A stretch of 64,000 nt of DNA from Chitinivibrionales bacterium (GTDB lineage Bacteria; Fibrobacterota; Chitinivibrionia; Chitinivibrionales; FEN-1185). The stretch lies in contig DATJAL010000002.1 in assembly GCA_035516255.1 (NCBI GenBank), forward strand, positions 289,480 through 353,479, in the 5' to 3' direction. Shown here piece after piece: positions 8,759 through 17,305 of the stretch. The notes under the pieces were generated by a model that worked only from the letters and a program-made list of their open reading frames with translations, had not been told where the DNA came from and did no database searches. Both the position numbers and the translations under genes were made by a program. The first letter of the stretch is position 1, and each line of letters begins with the position of its first letter.

Positions 8759-9856
8759 TCAGATTGCCTCCCTCACCGCGTGGGCGTTTGCGTATTCCTT
8801 GATGTAAAATGCCATGGCGGTGCGCAGCGCCTTGTCAAGAGGAACTGCCGGCTCCCATCCCAGCAGCGTTTTCGCGAGCGTGATGTCCGGGACGCGGCGG
8901 TCGGAATCCTCGTAGCCCTCGCCGTAAAATTCGGACGAGGTCACGTCCTGGGTGACATACGGGAAATCGGCGGACTCCGGGAGCAGTTCCCGGTACAGCG
9001 CGATCATGGTGCCGGCAAGGCCCGCGATGGTGGTCTCGTTTCTGGGATTGCCGACATTGAAAACGCGGCCTTTTGCGCTGTCGGGATGAGCAAGGATGGC
9101 CATCACCGCGCCGACCGCGTCCTCGATGGCGGTAAAGCAGCGGCGGTTTCTCCCGCCGTCAACGAGCTTGAGCGGCTTTTGCGACAACAGCGCCTCCATG
9201 AAGCACGCCAGCACGCGCGGCACGCCCTCGCCGTCGATGCCGGGCAGAAAGTCCATGCGCGGCCCGATAAAGTTGAACGGACGCACGACGGTGTAGGCGA
9301 GGCCGCGCTCGAACCCGTACCCGTATATCGCGCGCTCGAGCAGCTGCTTTGCGCAGGCATAGGTCCAGCGTTGCGCGTGTATAGGCCCGAGCACGAAAGG
9401 GGTGGTTTCCTCTTTGAAAACGTCGGTGCCGGAATTAAAGGGCACATTCGCCTGGTGGGAGACCGTGGTGCCGTACACCTCGCACGTGGAAAAATGGATG
9501 AGCCATTTCTTCAACGCTGCGCAGCGGTCGACGATTTCAAGCGGGCGCGTAAAATTGCTCCTGATTACCTCGAGGGGGATCGTGTTGTAGAGGGACGGGT
9601 TGCACAATGCGACAAGGGAGATCACCGCGTCGCTTTTTTTGATGTACTCCTCGACGCCCGCCGGGGACTCGATGTTGATGTTCGCATAGGTAAATTTCGG
9701 ATTGGCGAGGTGTTCGGAGATTTTCGATGGACTCCTGTCTATGCCGTAGATAAGCCAATCCGTGGTGCCGAGGATGCGCTCGACAAGGTGCGATCCGATG
9801 AACCCGCCGCAGCCGAGGATGCAGACCGTGCGGGGGAAAGCGGGGTATGTCGTCAT
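8759..9856 (-). CDS. ArnA C-terminal-domain-like NAD-dependent sugar dehydrogenase/decarboxylase
   Basis: 365 residues. The Rossmann motif GCGGFIGSH (15-23) and catalytic YACAK (166-170) mark an extended SDR. The order STCEVYG (123-129), FNFIGPRMD and FYGEGYEDSDRRVPD follows the dehydrogenase half of ArnA, which oxidatively decarboxylates UDP-glucuronate. The Glu (126) and late Arg expected for decarboxylation are present. The Ser that precedes this Glu in ArnA is Cys125 here, so chemistry and substrate may differ. No formyltransferase domain is fused. GGAGG precedes the ATG. It is the first gene of a tight operon with a GT2 and an SDR, which suggests a pentose-like sugar passed to a polyprenyl carrier. 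No lipid A transferase (ArnT) is in the window. Confidence 0.8.
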   Translation of the reverse strand: MTTYPAFPRTVCILGCGGFIGSHLVERILGTTDWLIYGIDRSPSKISEHLANPKFTYANINIESPAGVEEYIKKSDAVISLVALCNPSLYNTIPLEVIRSNFTRPLEIVDRCAALKKWLIHFSTCEVYGTTVSHQANVPFNSGTDVFKEETTPFVLGPIHAQRWTYACAKQLLERAIYGYGFERGLAYTVVRPFNFIGPRMDFLPGIDGEGVPRVLACFMEALLSQKPLKLVDGGRNRRCFTAIEDAVGAVMAILAHPDSAKGRVFNVGNPRNETTIAGLAGTMIALYRELLPESADFPYVTQDVTSSEFYGEGYEDSDRRVPDITLAKTLLGWEPAVPLDKALRTAMAFYIKEYANAHAVREAI

Positions 9857-9877
9857 GATAAAGAACCTCCGGCTCCT

Positions 9878-10570
9878 TTAGTTCGCAACGGTAAATACGC
9901 CGCTGAGGTCCTTATACTGGTCATTGCTGTATTGGCGGACTTTGACGATGCAGGTTGAACTTGGATAGGAGGAGGAGAAGTCATATCCTGTTTCCGATCC
10001 GACAATCCACTGGTACGACAAGGCGGCGGATATCGAGATGGAACCCGCGCCGATGATTTCGTTGTATGATTTGCCGTTGTCGGTCGAAAGCATCACCTCA
10101 ACCGATGAAACCTGCACCGGGCATGCACGCCAGGCAAGCGTCACCGAGTCGCCCACATGAACGGTCTGGCCGCCAAGCGCATTGGTGAGAATGATGAACT
10201 TTTCATGAATATACCCCGAGAGCCCCGCATTGTACGCTCCGGCATTGTCCTCTACTTTGATTTGAAAGCTGTCCGAAGGCCATAGGGTGGGCAGGACCAC
10301 TTTTGCTTCGGTCGAATTCACCGGAATGACCACCGCGAATTGCTGCCAGGTGCTTGAGGTCAAATGATAATTATAAGAAATGACCGGGTTTGCAACTGAC
10401 TGGGTCCATTGAACGGGGGTCGTGTCTCCTGCGAGAAGCTTTGCGCCGTCTGCGGGAGACGTGATCGCAATCGCCTGTTTGGACTGGGTTGGGCCTGAGC
10501 CGCAGTGTGGAACCAAAAGCAGCGTTCCGCACAGCGCGGTAGTTGACAGAAGCAGCGTTGACAGTTTCAT
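9878..10570 (-). CDS. Secreted protein with Kre9/KNH-like beta-sandwich domains
   Basis: 230 residues with a signal sequence. A Cys at the end of the hydrophobic stretch (LLLVPHC) could be lipidated, although the lipobox is not ideal. ITSPADGAKLLAGDTTPVQW opens a Kre9/KNH-type module (Ser-Thr-rich GPI-anchored family fold): a start with SP and G, an aromatic-poor strand, then VQW. The second half (TLAWRACPV, VEVMLSTDNGKSY) looks like a second, related sandwich. The same module is repeated seven times in the protein at 27037-30591. It is the last gene of a three-gene operon with an outer-membrane barrel and a lipoprotein. Its role in binding or structure is unknown. Confidence 0.7.
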   Translation of the reverse strand: MKLSTLLLSTTALCGTLLLVPHCGSGPTQSKQAIAITSPADGAKLLAGDTTPVQWTQSVANPVISYNYHLTSSTWQQFAVVIPVNSTEAKVVLPTLWPSDSFQIKVEDNAGAYNAGLSGYIHEKFIILTNALGGQTVHVGDSVTLAWRACPVQVSSVEVMLSTDNGKSYNEIIGAGSISISAALSYQWIVGSETGYDFSSSYPSSTCIVKVRQYSNDQYKDLSGVFTVAN

Positions 10571-10589
10571 GAGAGTTTCCTTTCGGATG

Positions 10590-11762
10590 TCAGAAAAGGG
10601 TTGTTTTTGTTCCTATGAAAACGCTCCACCGGTGAAGAATGTCGTGGAAGTCCGGCGCGTTCCATTGTGCCATTGGTTTTGAATCGAACGGGTTGGCTGC
10701 CTGCGCGTTTGTGGCCGAAGCGGTCTTGCTGTGAATGGGGACATACGCGGCCACGAAAACCGGGAAATTGGGGCGGGAGAACTCAAGGCCGTAGCAGAGT
10801 GTCGCGGTCCATGCCTGATTATCCGGGTCTGGCGTCGGATTATAGGTGGTCGCATCGAATCCGGGAATCCATGAGACGCCAAGCGGCGCGGAAAACATCA
10901 GTCCGAAAGAATGAACAAATCCCGCTAATTCCTTTGTCCCGTAAAACCCGGAAAGAGTGATGCTGGGAGGGAAATAAGCGCCAAGATCGTTCTCGCCGAA
11001 GGGTTTGAAATAGTACTTGAATCTGTTCTTCTGGTCTGCCGAAAGAAGATTCCAGGCCTCGGCGTTGTTGTACAACGGGAAATAGGAATTCTTCCCGGAA
11101 AAATTAACCGCAAAGGGATGCGAGTACATGGCATCCACCAACAGCAGCGCCTTGTCGATATCCACGGTATAGCCGAGGTCCAGCGTCAGGCTGTAAACGC
11201 CCATTCCCAGCTGCAGGTTGGTGGGAAGATATTGCGGCGACTTGTCGGTGCCCACGGTCATCGCGTAATCTCCCGTGGGAATCGAGAGCGTAAAGTCGTA
11301 CGAGAATTCACCCGACACGCCGAACGCGTTCTGGAAATCGATGCGGATGTCGCCCATGCCGTTGTTGATCACGCCTGTTCTCTCGTCAGCGGCGGTGGTG
11401 GGCTGCATCGATCCGTCTTTCGCCAGCACGGGGACCGTGAGCGCCAGAATGCTCGTGTAAGTGGGATGGAAGCTCAGACGGGTTTCGAGGGAGTTGGTCA
11501 TGGATTTCTTCGTGGCCGTCGAGGAATACATTTCCTGAACGTCAAGCAGCCCGCCGGTCACGTTGGTGCCGATCCATTTTGCGGTCGCGCCGCCAGCACC
11601 GCCCGATCCGCCGGCCCCGCACCCGCCTACGCAGGCCCAGGGTGTTGCCATAACGAATGAAGGTGCCTGCTGACGTGAGCGGATCGTTAATGATATGATG
11701 ACAGCGGCAGCAAGACCGCCAACAAGAGCGAAGATTGCGATGTGCCGGTTCTGCTGTCTCAT
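10590..11762 (-). CDS. Outer-membrane beta-barrel-like protein
   Basis: 390 residues from the ATG at 11762, which has GGAGG six bases before it and overlaps the stop of the preceding lipoprotein gene (ATGA). An N-terminal helix (IAIFALVGGLAAAVIISL) acts as signal or anchor. A Gly-rich stretch (GGCGAGGSGGAGG) follows. The rest is alternating amphipathic strands ending in FIGTKTTLF, with the aromatic C-terminus typical of barrels. Phrases such as GDIRIDFQNAF, GEFSYDFTLSIPTGDY and GVYSLTLDLGYT resemble transporter/phenol-degradation-type MetA-pathway barrels. The substrate is unknown. It is probably co-expressed with the lipoprotein (11759-12859) and the KNH protein (9878-10570). Confidence 0.7.
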   Translation of the reverse strand: MRQQNRHIAIFALVGGLAAAVIISLTIRSRQQAPSFVMATPWACVGGCGAGGSGGAGGATAKWIGTNVTGGLLDVQEMYSSTATKKSMTNSLETRLSFHPTYTSILALTVPVLAKDGSMQPTTAADERTGVINNGMGDIRIDFQNAFGVSGEFSYDFTLSIPTGDYAMTVGTDKSPQYLPTNLQLGMGVYSLTLDLGYTVDIDKALLLVDAMYSHPFAVNFSGKNSYFPLYNNAEAWNLLSADQKNRFKYYFKPFGENDLGAYFPPSITLSGFYGTKELAGFVHSFGLMFSAPLGVSWIPGFDATTYNPTPDPDNQAWTATLCYGLEFSRPNFPVFVAAYVPIHSKTASATNAQAANPFDSKPMAQWNAPDFHDILHRWSVFIGTKTTLF

Positions 11763-12859
11763 GATGCACCTCCGGCGAAAAACACATAGGGAGTTGACGA
11801 CCAATTGACTTGGAATTCTTTGGGTATATTGAGCCGGAATGCCTTTCCGGTGGATATTTGCACAAGATAAATGTCATAGTTGACCTGGTCTTGCGATGCG
11901 AGCGCGGCAAAATAATCGGGATTGTTCGACCATTCCGGGCACTGCCATTCGACTACCGACGCATCCAAGACAGTGTTGACGTTGAATGCGTTCACCAACG
12001 AATTGCTTTTGTCCACAATGAAAACCATCTTGTGTTCGCCTACGGACGTGGTAGGAAAGTTGTTTATATTTTGCGGGCCCGGAAAATTTAGGAACATCAT
12101 CCGGTCTGTTAAAATCGAGTCGGTCGAAATTGAAGGATTGCAGGTCTGCACGCCGCTGTTGATGGCATGGAGTGATGAATCTGAAAAATCATAAATGTAA
12201 GCACCGGCGTATCCGGTACATAAGTAACGGCCGTCTTTTGATATGCCACCGTAAAACGGAAGATGCACCAACGTATCCGGCAACCCGATTTTTTGCCCGT
12301 TGATTGCATTGACCTGTTGTTTGTAGGTTACATAAGACGAATCTGAGGTGAGGGAACCGGTCAAGATTCCTGTTATGTTGGCATACGTGACCCAAAGATT
12401 TCCCTGCGGGTCTTTATAAAAATGAGGATCGCTTCCGGGACTTGCAACGAGAATGGGGACCGCCGCAGGATCGAGCTGCTGGACGTAGGCTTCGCATTGA
12501 GCGCCCTGGAAAACATAGTAGGCCACCAGTTTTCCGTCAGGCGACGGCATCGGGCTGTTTGCATACCAGTCTTCACGGCCAACAGGTTTTTTCATTTGAA
12601 TGGGAGTCGGGTTCGAGTCCGAGAAATTTACATAATAGAGGGTCGGCGTCATCTCGCCTTGAATGGACCAGTTGTAAAGGAGAATCACGTCTTTCAAGCC
12701 GCAGAATTTGGCCAGGCTGTCACCGGAAATAAACCCTCGTTTTGGCGGCGGGGGAGCAGGAACAATAAATTGCGTCGGCTTGTACAGCCATCCGTTGTCG
12801 CACGAAACCAGCAGTTGGCATAGTGCAACGGCAGGAATAAATAATAGTAATTTTTTCAT
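11759..12859 (-). CDS. Envelope lipoprotein with PD40-like repeats
   Basis: 366 residues from the ATG at 12859 (AGGAG five bases upstream; a TTG directly before it is less likely). The lipobox LLVSC gives a lipidated Cys near residue 20. PMPSPDGKLVAYYVF and GGISKDGRYLCTGYAGAYIY are PD40 beta-propeller blades like those in the gene at the left edge. It is the first gene of the operon that continues with a barrel protein (ATGA overlap) and a KNH protein. No enzymatic motif is visible. A scaffold or sensor role at the outer membrane is an inference. Confidence 0.75.
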   Translation of the reverse strand: MKKLLLFIPAVALCQLLVSCDNGWLYKPTQFIVPAPPPPKRGFISGDSLAKFCGLKDVILLYNWSIQGEMTPTLYYVNFSDSNPTPIQMKKPVGREDWYANSPMPSPDGKLVAYYVFQGAQCEAYVQQLDPAAVPILVASPGSDPHFYKDPQGNLWVTYANITGILTGSLTSDSSYVTYKQQVNAINGQKIGLPDTLVHLPFYGGISKDGRYLCTGYAGAYIYDFSDSSLHAINSGVQTCNPSISTDSILTDRMMFLNFPGPQNINNFPTTSVGEHKMVFIVDKSNSLVNAFNVNTVLDASVVEWQCPEWSNNPDYFAALASQDQVNYDIYLVQISTGKAFRLNIPKEFQVNWSSTPYVFFAGGAS

Positions 12860-13227
12860 CAATACTCCTTTTATTGATGTCTGCTAAGCGGTTAAAATAA
12901 CTTATTCCTGTTCATTATATTATAGTTTGCTGTTTAAATTCCCGCACTTTTCAATATTTATTAATACAGAATGGATGGAATAAATTGCATTTTCATGCCC
13001 AATAAATTAAAACATTTATTCTGCCGCAAGGATGTTTATTTTCTTCCTCAGGGTAAGGAAGAATTGTCACCATTTGATTTCTTTATCTTGTTGAATTAAA
13101 TGATTATTATAAAGATTCCGGTAGGGTGAAAAAACCAATTCTGATCGTGCCGGCTTCCCTGCAAATTTCTCACGGATTTTATTTAATAAACGTTTTCGGC
13201 GCACGGCAAGTTATTTTTCCTTCACCT
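12860..13227. other. AT-rich divergent intergenic region
   Basis: About 370 bases separate the minus-strand lipoprotein operon from the plus-strand biotin operon. Both promoters must lie here. Overlapping TATAAT-like boxes facing the lipoprotein operon are at 12914-12924, without a good -35. The only strong symmetry is the inverted repeat at 13041-13063, listed separately. I see no recognisable BirA operator and no riboswitch. Confidence 0.5.
13041..13063. promoter_or_regulatory. Perfect 7-bp inverted repeat upstream of the biotin operon
   Basis: TTCTTCC and GGAAGAA are exact inverted copies separated by nine bases. They lie 165 bases before the likely bioC ATG and just before a TTGTCA that could be a -35 element. 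This could be an operator for the biotin operon or a chance hairpin. It does not match the usual BirA operator. Confidence 0.3.
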
Positions 13228-14001
13228 ATGAGCACGGTCATTCCCTCCAAGAAACTTATCGCCAATACTTTTTCGAAAAGGGCGTCGCGATATGGTGAAA
13301 CGGCCTTTGTTCAGCGCCGTATTCTTCAGCTTTTGATTGGTTTGATAAAAGAAAATCTGCCGTTTGACCTTCCGCTACTTGATGCGGGCTGCGGTTCAGG
13401 TCCGCTTGGAACGATGTTGCAGTATGAGAAGCTTCCCTTGACGCTTTTTCATGCTGATTTGGCGTTCAATACGCTGGCAAAGCTCCGAACCGGCCGGCCA
13501 TTGGCCGTCCAATCGGACGTTGAAGCTCTGCCGTATAAAAACGCCGTGTTCGGCGGTGCCGTTTCGTCCTCCGTGTTCCAGTGGCTTGACAATACGGAAG
13601 AAGCGGCCACGGAGCTGCGTCGCGTGCTTGTTGACGATGGCGTCCTGTACTTCTCCGTGTACCTTGAAAACTCTTTTTCCCAATTGGTTGCCCTGCGCCG
13701 GAAACGGGGATTGAGCATTCCGGTGCGGCTGTTCAGCAGGGATGAGTTTGAAAATCTGCTCACGGCCGTAGGGTTCGCCAGCATAAAAACCGAAATTATT
13801 CGCGAGCAATACTATTTTTCTTCGGGCCGTGACGTCATTAGATTTTTGAGCGACTCAGGCAGCACGGCGGTGTCGGGAAAACATCTTGGCAGAACGGAAT
13901 TGTTTTCGCTCTGCGGCGAATACGAAGACACCTTTTCCACCGCCCACGGCGTGCCGCTTACCGTGCATGTTGCGCTGGGAACCGCGCGCAAAGGTAGATG
14001 A
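13228..14001 (+). CDS. bioC: BioC, malonyl-ACP O-methyltransferase
   Basis: 257 residues from the ATG at 13228. A GTG at 13126 would add 34 residues, but BioC proteins usually begin shortly before the IANTFSKRASRYGETAFVQ segment, so the ATG is preferred. LLDAGCGSGPLG is the SAM-binding motif I. DLAFNTL, SDVEALPYKNAVF and SVFQWLDN follow the class I methyltransferase order typical of BioC. The enzyme methylates the free carboxyl of malonyl-ACP, disguising it so that fatty-acid synthesis can build pimeloyl-ACP methyl ester. It is the first gene of the biotin operon, four bases before bioD. No strong Shine-Dalgarno precedes either start. Confidence 0.85.
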   Translation: MSTVIPSKKLIANTFSKRASRYGETAFVQRRILQLLIGLIKENLPFDLPLLDAGCGSGPLGTMLQYEKLPLTLFHADLAFNTLAKLRTGRPLAVQSDVEALPYKNAVFGGAVSSSVFQWLDNTEEAATELRRVLVDDGVLYFSVYLENSFSQLVALRRKRGLSIPVRLFSRDEFENLLTAVGFASIKTEIIREQYYFSSGRDVIRFLSDSGSTAVSGKHLGRTELFSLCGEYEDTFSTAHGVPLTVHVALGTARKGR

Positions 14002-14005
14002 CAGG

Positions 14006-14713
14006 ATGGAAAAAACAGCCAGGGGCTTCTTCGTAACCGGCACCGGAACCGATGTGGGCAAAACGTTTGTCTGCCGCCTGCTCGCGCGGGAGCTTTTGAA
14101 AAAAATGCCGGTCTCGTATATGAAACCCATTCAAACCGGATGCACGACAAAAAAAGGCAGCCTCATCGCGCCGGATTTTGAGTACGTAAAAAGAAGCGGC
14201 GCATTGGAAACTGGTGATGACAACCTTCACGTTCCTTACCGCTTCAGGCCGGCCTGTTCGCCGCATCTGGCCGCCGGAATCGATAATGAAAAAATATCGC
14301 TGTCCCGGGTTGACAAATGCTTGACAAAAATTTGCATGCTTCCGGGCATGAAAAACGGCTGTGTGCTTGTTGAAGGCGCTGGCGGCGTGCTGGTGCCGCT
14401 TGGTGGATCCATGAGCATGATCCATCTGATAAAACGCCTTAATTTGCCGGTACTCCTTGTTGCACTTCCGGAGCTTGGCACGCTCAATCATACATTTCTC
14501 ACTTTGTGCGTCCTGCACAGCGCCGATGTGCTTGTTGCCGGCGTTGTCATGAATAACCGGGAAAACCGGTCGGAAGACTTCATTTACCGTGACAATTTGA
14601 AAACCGTGCGTAAAAACATCGGAAAAATTCCGTTTCTTGAAATCAAATATGGTGAAAAATCCATTAACAAGATTAATTCCTTTTGTAATGAGCTCACGAA
14701 AAAATACCTTTGA
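14006..14713 (+). CDS. bioD: BioD, dethiobiotin synthetase
   Basis: 235 residues from the ATG at 14006, four bases after the bioC stop. The N-terminus GFFVTGTGTDVGKTFVCR is the BioD P-loop. MKPIQTG follows with the conserved Lys, and VLVEGAGGVLVPL is the second signature. The enzyme closes the ureido ring, turning 7,8-diaminopelargonate, CO2 and ATP into dethiobiotin. Length and motifs are normal for the family. Its 3' end overlaps the bioA start by 26 bases, so the genes are coupled. Confidence 0.95.
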   Translation: MEKTARGFFVTGTGTDVGKTFVCRLLARELLKKMPVSYMKPIQTGCTTKKGSLIAPDFEYVKRSGALETGDDNLHVPYRFRPACSPHLAAGIDNEKISLSRVDKCLTKICMLPGMKNGCVLVEGAGGVLVPLGGSMSMIHLIKRLNLPVLLVALPELGTLNHTFLTLCVLHSADVLVAGVVMNNRENRSEDFIYRDNLKTVRKNIGKIPFLEIKYGEKSINKINSFCNELTKKYL

Positions 14714-16037
14714 CCACCTCTGGTTCCCGTTCACCTGCTCGCAGGACATCGAAAAGTTCCCGCCGCGGGTGATCGAGCGCGGACAGGGGGTCTATCTCTA
14801 CGATGCCAAGGGGGAACGGTATCTCGACGCGATCGGCTCGTGGTGGGTCTCCAATCTCGGTCACGGCCATCCACGGATCACCGCGGCGGTGAAAAAGCAG
14901 CTTGATAAACTGGAACATGTGCTCATGGCCGGTTTTATCGCAAAGCCCGCGCTCGAGCTGTCACGCCTGCTGGCTCCGATGCTGCCGAAAGGCCTCACCC
15001 GCATTTTTTATTCAGACGACGGCTCGACCGCCGTGGAGGTCGCGCTTAAAATCGCCTTGCAATATTGGGCGGCACAAGGAAAACGCCGCGCGTTGTTTGT
15101 TTCCCTGGCCGGCGGATATCACGGCGATACGCTCGGCGCAATGTCGGTGGGAGACATACCCGCATATCATTCGCTGTTTCATGGAAGATTTAAATCCCAG
15201 TTGTACACCGATGCGCCGTATTGCTACCGGTGCCCGTGTGGAAAAATGAAAGAAACATGCGCCGCGGAATGCATGACGTCCTTGGAAAAAATCCTGGCCG
15301 CAAAAGGAGAATCGGTTGCCGCTTGCGTTTTTGAGCCGATGGTCCAAGGCGCGGCCGGCATGCGGATATATCCCGCAAAGGTTCTCAAAAGGATTGCGGC
15401 CTCATGCAAGAAATACGGCGTTCTCACCATTGCCGACGAAGTATTCACCGGTTTCGGAAGGACCGGAAAACTTTTTGCGTGCGAACACGCGGGCATTATT
15501 CCCGACGTCATGTGCCTGGCAAAAGGCCTCACCGGCGGCTACCTTCCCATGGCGGCCACGGTGACAAACGAGAAAATTTATGCGGCGTTTTGCGGGGATT
15601 TCAGGTCCGGCCGAGAACTTGCGCACGGGCATTCGTTTACCGGAAATCCCCTGGCCGCGGCAGCGGCCTGCGAAGCTTTGTCGATAATAAAGGAAGAAAA
15701 AATTCCTCAATCGCTCGTGTCAAAGGCCGCATTTTTCCGAAAAAAGCTGGAACTGTTTGATGAAATAGAAGAGGTCGGTGATATAAGGTCCATCGGAATG
15801 ATAGCCGCGCTGGAGCTCGTTGCTGACAGAAAAACGAAAAAACCGCTGCCGGTGGGTAAACGGATACCATTCCGGATAGCGCAAAAAGCTCTTGATAAAG
15901 GGCTTCTCATCCGTCCGCTGGGGAATGTTTTATACTTTGTTCCTGCGTATATCATCACCGAAGATGAAATTGAATTCATGATGAGCGTCACCCAAAAATC
16001 AATCAAAGAGATATTAGGTGAGGAATTGGAAAAATAG
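14688..16037 (+). CDS. bioA: BioA, adenosylmethionine-8-amino-7-oxononanoate aminotransferase
   Basis: 449 residues from the ATG at 14688, chosen because the family N-terminus FDHLWFPFT follows it directly. An earlier start would overlap bioD further. Class III PLP aminotransferase features are present: GSWWVSNLGHGHP, the phosphate-binding DDGSTAVEVALK, ADEVFTGFGRTG (Asp250) and the PLP lysine in CLAKGLTGGYLP (Lys279). An internal cysteine-rich stretch (PYCYRCPCGKMKETC) is seen in many BioA proteins of this type. The enzyme makes 7,8-diaminopelargonate using SAM, or lysine in some relatives, as amino donor. It is the third gene of the biotin operon; a paired repeat separates it from bioF. Confidence 0.95.
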   Translation: MSSRKNTFDHLWFPFTCSQDIEKFPPRVIERGQGVYLYDAKGERYLDAIGSWWVSNLGHGHPRITAAVKKQLDKLEHVLMAGFIAKPALELSRLLAPMLPKGLTRIFYSDDGSTAVEVALKIALQYWAAQGKRRALFVSLAGGYHGDTLGAMSVGDIPAYHSLFHGRFKSQLYTDAPYCYRCPCGKMKETCAAECMTSLEKILAAKGESVAACVFEPMVQGAAGMRIYPAKVLKRIAASCKKYGVLTIADEVFTGFGRTGKLFACEHAGIIPDVMCLAKGLTGGYLPMAATVTNEKIYAAFCGDFRSGRELAHGHSFTGNPLAAAAACEALSIIKEEKIPQSLVSKAAFFRKKLELFDEIEEVGDIRSIGMIAALELVADRKTKKPLPVGKRIPFRIAQKALDKGLLIRPLGNVLYFVPAYIITEDEIEFMMSVTQKSIKEILGEELEK

Positions 16038-16045
16038 TTTGAAGA

Positions 16046-16122
16046 TGGCATTCCCGCGAAAGCGGGAATCTATTTAACGGAAGAATTTAGGAGACTGGAC
16101 TCCCGTTTTCGCGGGAGTGACA
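16046..16122. repeat. Paired REP/MITE-like hairpin element inside the biotin operon
   Basis: The first hairpin is ATTCCCGCGAAAGCGGGAAT, the second ACTCCCGTTTTCGCGGGAGT, with TGGCA and TGACA at the outer ends. This is the same arrangement as at 6981-7048. It fills nearly all of the 116-base gap between bioA and bioF. The operon therefore carries this structure in its mRNA, which could stabilise or attenuate the distal part. Confidence 0.85.
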
Positions 16123-16153
16123 ATGATCGGAAATTTCCAAAGACACAAGCGGG

Positions 16154-17305
16154 ATGCTAATGAACGATTCACCCATTTACGCTCGTCTCGATGCTGAACT
16201 TGAGGAAAGAAAGAAGAAAAATCTGTTCAGGACTCCCGGTGCGTCCGGCGAGGGCGTCCGGATCGATCTGTCAACCAATAGTTACCTGAATCTGCAGGAT
16301 AATGCCGACGTCGCCTTGGAGGCGAAAAAACTCGCCGGTGAATGTCTTTCAGGAAACCTTGCTTCCAGAATCATCGAAACCCGCTCGCCGCTTTATAATA
16401 AACTGGAATCAGAATTGGCGCAATGGAAAAAAGCCGAAGCAGCTCTTGTTTTCAATTCTGGGTATGCCGCGAACCTCGGCATCGTACAATCTCTTTGCAC
16501 GCGCGACACCGAGGTTTTCTGCGACAGGCTGAATCATGCGTCAATAATTGACGGAATAAGATTGTCGGGCGCGTTTCTTTCAAGATACGCCCATTGCGAC
16601 ATGGCCGACCTCAAGAAAAGGCTTGAATCGTCAAAGAAAAAAGAAAAACTCATTGTCAGCGATTCGGTGTTCTCCATGGACGGTGACGCGGCACCGCTGG
16701 CCGACATTTGCGAACTGGCAAAAAAATACCGTTGCATGGTGATGATCGACGAGGCGCATGCAACAGGCGTTTTCGGCGGGACGCTTGCCGGTTATGTTGA
16801 AGAATGCGGGGTCTCGGAGGACGTTGACGTGGTGATGGGGACCCTGAGCAAGGCGATCGCGGGACTCGGCGGATTTTTCGCAGGAAGCTCAATGCTGAAG
16901 GATTCCTTAGTCAATAACGCGCGCAGTTTGATTTATTCAACTGCCTTGCCGCAGTCGGTTCTCGCGCACAATCTCGCAGCAGTCTATTATATAAAAAAAC
17001 ATCCGGAAGTGGGAAAGGAACTTCTTGCAAAGGCCGAAAAATACCGCGAAGAAGTACAGTCCCTCGGATTTGACACCCTGAATTCATCAACCCACATCAT
17101 TCCCTGCATTGTCGAAAACGAAAGTGACGCCATCGGTTTGTCGGCGTTCCTGATGAGGCGCGGCATAAAAGCCCCGGCCATCAGGCCGCCGACTGTTCCC
17201 GCGGGGACGGCGCGCATACGGTTCTCCGTTCATGTGGGGTGTTCGTCGGATGATCTTGCTTTTGCAATAAGTCAACTGAGTGAATGGAAGAAATCGCGTG
17301 GGTAA
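16154..17305 (+). CDS. bioF: BioF, 8-amino-7-oxononanoate synthase
   Basis: 383 residues; a second ATG two codons later (16160) is also possible. Alpha-oxoamine synthase motifs are complete: NSYLNL, GNLASRIIETRSPLYNKLE, NHAS (127-130), DEAHATG (199-205), and the PLP lysine in GTLSKAIAGLGGF (Lys233). The enzyme joins pimeloyl-ACP (or -CoA) to L-alanine with loss of CO2. Length is normal. It overlaps the following esterase gene by eight bases if that gene starts at the GTG at 17298. Confidence 0.95.
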   Translation: MLMNDSPIYARLDAELEERKKKNLFRTPGASGEGVRIDLSTNSYLNLQDNADVALEAKKLAGECLSGNLASRIIETRSPLYNKLESELAQWKKAEAALVFNSGYAANLGIVQSLCTRDTEVFCDRLNHASIIDGIRLSGAFLSRYAHCDMADLKKRLESSKKKEKLIVSDSVFSMDGDAAPLADICELAKKYRCMVMIDEAHATGVFGGTLAGYVEECGVSEDVDVVMGTLSKAIAGLGGFFAGSSMLKDSLVNNARSLIYSTALPQSVLAHNLAAVYYIKKHPEVGKELLAKAEKYREEVQSLGFDTLNSSTHIIPCIVENESDAIGLSAFLMRRGIKAPAIRPPTVPAGTARIRFSVHVGCSSDDLAFAISQLSEWKKSRG

